A DNA stretch of 64,000 nt from Mycobacterium sp. (GTDB lineage: Bacteria; Actinomycetota; Actinomycetes; Mycobacteriales; Mycobacteriaceae). Made by a program: the position numbers and the translations under genes. Below the pieces are notes generated by a model. That model saw only the letters and a list, made by a program, of their open reading frames with translations, searched no databases and was not told the DNA's origin. Of the stretch, positions 60,412 to 64,000 are shown piece after piece (position 1 is the stretch's first letter; the number at the start of each line of letters is the position of its first letter). The stretch is from NCBI GenBank assembly GCA_025965895.1, contig JAOPWC010000174.1, forward strand, positions 118,892 to 182,891, written 5' to 3'.

Positions 60412-60785
60412 ATGACCGGCATTCTGATCATTGACAGGGCATACATCTGCTCGGCGCTGCCCGGGAATGACCTCGGCGCCTGGGCGGGGTGGATCCACAT
60501 CGTGGTGGGCATCCTTTGGCGGCAGTGGCTTTCGGGCTTTCCACCGGCGCGGCATGGGCACCGATAGCAGCCCTCGTGATGGCCTGCGTCTCCGTAGTGG
60601 CCATGTTGCTCTGGCTGCCCTATTACCCGGTGTGGTCGATCATCGTGATGGCGCTCGATGTCATCGTGATCTGGGCCGTGACCACCTGGCATCCGTCGCA
60701 CACCGACCGTCGGCATCTACGCCCGCTCCACAGCCTGCGCGGTACGAACCGTGACCACGCCGCACACACGTCGCGCGGTCGCTGA
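60412..60785 (+). pseudogene. Frameshifted remnant of a DUF7144-type membrane protein
   Basis: The first frame from ATG 60412 includes GAWAGWIHIVVGIL, then closes early. One base away the protein resumes as AVAFGLSTGAAW, ALVMACVSVVAMLLWLPYYP and VWSIIVMALDVIVIWAVTTW to 60785. These hydrophobic segments are those of the small four-helix proteins now called DUF7144. The N-terminal first helix seems to be missing, so both a deletion and a frameshift are present. Confidence 0.65.
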
Positions 60786-60797
60786 ACCCGTACCAAG

Positions 60798-60974
60798 TCA
60801 GTCGAGGATGCGCCGCACGACGTTGGTGGTGATCGGGTCGAGCAGTTCATCGGCGCGCCCTGACAGGACGGTGGACCAGGCGTGGTTTCAGCGGCCCAAC
60901 CGCCTGGCCATAGTCTCGGTGAACGCGTGATCCCACGCCGTGATGTCTGGCCGATCGGTGTCGCTGGCGCTCAT
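60798..60974 (-). pseudogene. Short ORF with an internal stop, unrecognised
   Basis: ATG at 60974 opens MSASDTDRPDITAWDHAFTE followed after eight codons by an in-frame TGA, beyond which the same frame continues sensibly (GRADELLDPITTNVVRRILD) to a second TGA at 60798. It looks like a 58-residue protein with one nonsense change. I do not recognise it. Confidence 0.4.
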
Positions 60975-60995
60975 GTCTTTCGCACCGTTACAGGC

Positions 60996-62264
60996 TCAGT
61001 CCACCGGGGTGAATTCCAGATGCAGTTCGGTCAGGCCCCGCATCTGCCAGGTCGGTTCGAACGTGTAGCGGCGTGCGCCGGGCGAGCCGTGCGCTGCCTC
61101 GGAGATGCTGATGTCGATCATCCGGTCAAGGATCCGGTTGAGCGAGATTTGTCCCTCGGCCCGCGCGAGGGGTGCCCCGGGGCAGGAGTGGTTGCCGCGT
61201 CCGAACGCCACATGCTCGCGAACGTTGGGTCGGTCTACGCGGAACTCGTTGGGCTCCTCGAACTTCCGCGGGTCCCGATTCGAAGCTCCCGGGAGCAGCA
61301 TCACGGTCGATCCGGCGGGAATCGGTACGTCACCGATTGACGTCGATGTGCGTGCCATCCGGAAGTGGGATTTGACCGGACTCTCCATCCGCAGGGTCTC
61401 CTCGAGGAAGACCGGGATGCGGTCACGGTTCTCACGCAGCAATGTTTGGATCTCGGGATGTTCAGCGATCACCCGCAATCCGAAACTGAGCAACTTCGTG
61501 GTCGTTTCTTGTCCGGCTGCAAATAGAAACGTGGCGAGCCGGACGACGTCGACTATTTCGGGAGTCGATCCGTCGGGGTATTTCGCCGTGGACAGTTCGG
61601 TCAGCACGTCCTCACGCGGCTCTCGCCGCCGATCGGCGATATAGGCCGAGAACTTGTCGTTTAGCCACTCCAGCGGATTGTGCGTGCGCGTCACCGTATC
61701 GTCTTCGATCGAGCCCACTACCTGGTCCGAAAAGCTGGTCCGGAATTCCTTGTGATCCTCCGCGGGAATTCCGAGCAGATCGGCGATCACCAGCCCGGAG
61801 AAGGGCCTCGCGTAGTCTTCCAGGAACTCGCACTTGCCACGGGACGCGAACTCGTCAAGCTGTTGATCGGCGAGCCGCCACATGAAGTCTTCGTTTTCCT
61901 TGAGCCGCTTGGGAGTCAGTAGGTGGCTGAGCAGCCCGCGGGTGCGAGTGTGCAGCGGCGGATCCTGGGTAACGATGTGTTCGCTCATCGGGATCTGCGA
62001 ACGGTGCTGCTCGATCAGGTCGCCGATATCGTCGCCCTCGGGCTCGAACGGGAGTCCGGAAAACGGCCCCGCCACTGAGACACACGCGGAGAACGCCGCG
62101 TCCTTGTACACCGTGAGTGCTTCCTTGTGCCCAGTGACGGCCAGCACGCCCTGATGCGGTTCGTGAACGATCGGGCACTTCGCACGCAGGTGGTCGAAGT
62201 ACGGGTACGGGTCCGGAAGCAAGGATTGTTCGGTGAAGAAGTCTACCGATTCAAAATCACTCAC
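60996..62264 (-). CDS. Cytochrome P450
   Basis: 422 residues. I-helix LFAAGQETTTKLL near residue 250, ExxR in EETLRMESP near 292, and haem motif VAFGRGNHSCPGAPLARAEG near 355. The N-terminus FFTEQSLLPDPYPYFDHLR is standard. It differs from the other three P450s. It is 158 bases downstream of an SDR on the same strand; that interval is AT-richer and may hold its promoter. No ferredoxin is adjacent. Confidence 0.94.
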   Translation of the reverse strand: MSDFESVDFFTEQSLLPDPYPYFDHLRAKCPIVHEPHQGVLAVTGHKEALTVYKDAAFSACVSVAGPFSGLPFEPEGDDIGDLIEQHRSQIPMSEHIVTQDPPLHTRTRGLLSHLLTPKRLKENEDFMWRLADQQLDEFASRGKCEFLEDYARPFSGLVIADLLGIPAEDHKEFRTSFSDQVVGSIEDDTVTRTHNPLEWLNDKFSAYIADRRREPREDVLTELSTAKYPDGSTPEIVDVVRLATFLFAAGQETTTKLLSFGLRVIAEHPEIQTLLRENRDRIPVFLEETLRMESPVKSHFRMARTSTSIGDVPIPAGSTVMLLPGASNRDPRKFEEPNEFRVDRPNVREHVAFGRGNHSCPGAPLARAEGQISLNRILDRMIDISISEAAHGSPGARRYTFEPTWQMRGLTELHLEFTPVD

Positions 62265-62422
62265 TTAAGCCTCCTAGCCATTCGCGAGGCCCCGCTAGCG
62301 CCCGTTCTAGGGTGGCCATGGGAACCCGGTATCTCAATCTAGGGTTGAACAAATATTAGGTCAAGTCGTGCCGGCTCGTCCGGTAGCAATGCGACGGCAG
62401 GAGGAACGCGCCGTGTTGCCCG

Positions 62423-63340
62423 TCAGTCCGAGATCCCGGTGGTCTGGGTCACGCGCGCGTCGCTGAGACTCATGATCGCGTCGAGGTTCTGTGCGATGTC
62501 TTCGGCGGTGAGCGACGAATTTGCCACTCCCCGGGAGTGCACCACCGCGATGCGGGACACTCCGCCCATGCCGGCCTGCAGTATCTCTCCGTTCAGCGGG
62601 CACGACTCGTGCGCCAAGAATGCTGCTGCCGGCGCACACATCTCGGGGGGCATGCTGGCGTTGATTTGGTCAATCATCTCTTTGGGCATAGACAGCCGCG
62701 CTGCCACCGTTTCCGAGTGTGACGCCGACATCCGGGTGTAGGCCCTCGGCGCAATCGCGTTGACCCGGATGCCATGCGCGGGGCCCTCGGTGGCCAGGTT
62801 GCGCGTGAGTCCGAAGACCGCTCCTTTGGCGGCGCCGTAACTCGTCAATTCAGGGACTCCACCGAGCATCGCTTCGGAGACGGTATTGACCACACGCCCG
62901 TAACCCGCCCCGACGAAGTGCGGCCACGCCGCGCGGGTGACGAGGAGGGTGCCGAAGAAGTGAACGTCGAGCATGGCCCGGAATTGCTCGATGGACAGGG
63001 CGTCAAATGCGCCGGGGTCGTGGATGCCGGCGTTGTTGATGACAACGTCCAGACGGCCGAACGCCTCGATGGCGGTGGCGACGATGGAATCTGCCCCGCT
63101 CCGCTCGGCAACCGATACGTAGCACGCGACGGCCTCTCCGCCGTGTCCCTCGATCTCGCTGACCACGTCGTCTGCGGGCGCGTGCGACGATCCGCCGCCG
63201 TTCATACCGACTCCATAGTCGGCGACGACAACGCGCGCACCCTTGGCGGCCAGCAGCATCGCGTGGCTTCGACCGACGCCCCTTCCCCCTCCGGTAACAA
63301 TGACGACGCGGCCGTCAAAACGCAATTCCTGTGTGCTCAA
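62423..63340 (-). CDS. SDR, HSD17B4/3-hydroxyacyl-CoA dehydrogenase-like
   Basis: 305 residues. VVIVTGGGRGVGRSHAMLLA near residue 12 is the cofactor motif, VVADYGVGMNGGG the following loop found in peroxisomal multifunctional-type 3-hydroxyacyl-CoA dehydrogenases, NNAG near 102, and Tyr/Lys in YGAAKGA near 168. The catalytic Ser is in NTVSEAMLG. An extra C-terminal region of about 45 residues follows the end of the fold. Possible role: oxidation of a 3-hydroxyacyl-CoA or sterol-type alcohol. Confidence 0.87.
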   Translation of the reverse strand: MSTQELRFDGRVVIVTGGGRGVGRSHAMLLAAKGARVVVADYGVGMNGGGSSHAPADDVVSEIEGHGGEAVACYVSVAERSGADSIVATAIEAFGRLDVVINNAGIHDPGAFDALSIEQFRAMLDVHFFGTLLVTRAAWPHFVGAGYGRVVNTVSEAMLGGVPELTSYGAAKGAVFGLTRNLATEGPAHGIRVNAIAPRAYTRMSASHSETVAARLSMPKEMIDQINASMPPEMCAPAAAFLAHESCPLNGEILQAGMGGVSRIAVVHSRGVANSSLTAEDIAQNLDAIMSLSDARVTQTTGISD

Positions 63341-63373
63341 CTCAGTGCTCCTGTCGTCGTGTCCGAATGCGTT

Positions 63374-63990
63374 CTAGCGCGAAAACCCGACTGCTGCTTC
63401 ATTCTTAGCGTGTGTCAGCAGGAAGCCATCGACTGCGGCTCGCGCGCAGCCGCGGTAGTCGAAATCGGTCAAGGTGCTGAGCTTGCCCAGCAGGATGGGA
63501 CCGAGTGAAAGCGCGATCGCCTCGGTTCGATCGATTTGCCCAGCTCGGCGGTGGCCTGCGGACTGTCGAATATCGCGTCGAATGGCGCAGCGTACTGCTG
63601 CGCGACCGGGTCCCGTAGGGTGTGGACCTCGGCGCCGCCGTTTCGCCGGCCCGGCTGCCCGGCGTGGCCACCCAGCGCCAACCAAGCCATTGTTTGATCG
63701 GCGCCGCGGCCATCAGTTCGGCCTGAGTGACCACTAAGACCGTCAATCGGGCTCGCAGGGAACCACGTTCGGGTGGCATCGGTGTGGGCGGCATTACGCG
63801 CCGAAAGCCGCTGCGAGCAAGTCGTTTCCAGTCGCGAAATGCCGATATGGCGTCGCTCGCGCCACGTTGGCGGCGCCGGTGACCGCGTCGACAGTCACCC
63901 GCGTTCGGACCGCCCGCGCGCAACAGCGATGTCGTGGCGTCAAGCACACGAGCACGTGACGCCGCCCTGCGCGGGTCGTCATAGCCGGCC
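63374..63990 (-). pseudogene. TetR-family regulator destroyed by multiple frameshifts
   Basis: Read from the right, the pieces of a TetR protein appear in order: RARVLDATTSLLRAGGPNA, then VTVDAVTGAANVARATPYRH and FATGNDLLAAAFGA closed by a stop, RARLTVLVVTQAELMAAAPI, PVAQQYAAPFDAIFDSPQAT, and TEAIALSLGPILLGKLSTLT to TAG at 63374. At least four shifts of frame are needed. The original helix-turn-helix is still readable. It probably once regulated the SDR that starts 33 bases downstream. Confidence 0.85.
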
Positions 63991-64000
63991 AGGTTAGACC

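Noticed and set aside
1..64000. CRISPR array, transposase, integrase, attachment site or tRNA
   Set aside because: No regularly spaced repeats, no DDE or recombinase motifs, and no cloverleaf-like sequence were recognised. Small or divergent cases could be missed by eye.

Overview
The window reads as high-GC actinobacterial chromosome, most probably from a non-tuberculous Mycobacterium/Mycolicibacterium. Reasons: dense, overlapping operons of acyl-CoA dehydrogenases, FadD, CaiB-type CoA-transferases, SDRs and P450s; a methyltransferase of the mycobacterial TIGR00027 type; an SDR of the mycofactocin-coupled type; frequent GTG starts with AGGAG-like ribosome sites; and many small TetR regulators. 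No tRNA, rRNA, CRISPR array or insertion sequence was recognised. The layout is that of a catabolic accessory region for one or more alicyclic, aromatic or isoprenoid-like compounds.

Region 1 (1-8.8 kb): the end of a quinone-oxidoreductase-like MDR gene, then a minus-strand run (amidohydrolase, acyl-CoA dehydrogenase, SDR, CoA-transferase, thiolase, acyl-CoA dehydrogenase) that amounts to a beta-oxidation set. It is followed by a TetR gene preceded by a perfect 14-bp inverted repeat. Region 2 (9-14.7 kb): a plus-strand seven-gene operon with a CMD protein, a Rieske oxygenase, a small overlapping protein, an amidohydrolase that has lost its HxH motif, a SnoaL-like protein and a pair of unequal acyl-CoA dehydrogenase subunits; it ends at a 22-bp palindrome. 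Region 3 (14.8-24.3 kb): a frameshifted acyl-CoA dehydrogenase, TetR, P450, mycofactocin-type SDR, an esterase, FadD, an acyltransferase and an epimerase.

Region 4 (24.3-35.4 kb): a TetR-led minus-strand operon with ferredoxin, P450, amidohydrolase, two overlapping M24 'pita-bread' proteins (one with intact metal ligands, one degenerate), an atypical crotonase and a double CaiB CoA-transferase whose first half lacks the catalytic Asp. An SDR and an alpha/beta hydrolase lie upstream. Region 5 (35.5-40.1 kb): a frameshifted SDR, a methyltransferase, a decayed dienelactone hydrolase, and a TetR/P450 pair that face each other over two matched operators. Region 6 (40.2-51.1 kb): a tight seven-gene operon joining a meta-cleavage module (mhpC-mhpA-mhpB) to a KstD-like dehydrogenase, a luciferase-like monooxygenase, an SDR and a COG1878 cyclase, with a divergent IclR regulator and a second KstD-like flavoprotein. 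This suggests dehydrogenation/aromatisation of a ring, hydroxylation to a catechol, extradiol cleavage and C-C hydrolysis.

Region 7 (51.1-54.6 kb): oxidase subunit IV-like and III-like proteins plus two paralogous polytopic membrane proteins, divergent from a TetR with two copies of a palindromic operator. Region 8 (54.6-64 kb): a gene-poor stretch with a broken methyltransferase; an ABC importer with two permeases, two ATPases and one binding protein; small gene remnants; a P450; an SDR; and a TetR pseudogene. A GAGAA-N5-TTCTC-like sequence recurs upstream of at least six transcription units, so several of these operons may share one regulator. Coordinates, starts and motifs were read by eye; family names are by motif recognition and were not database-checked.
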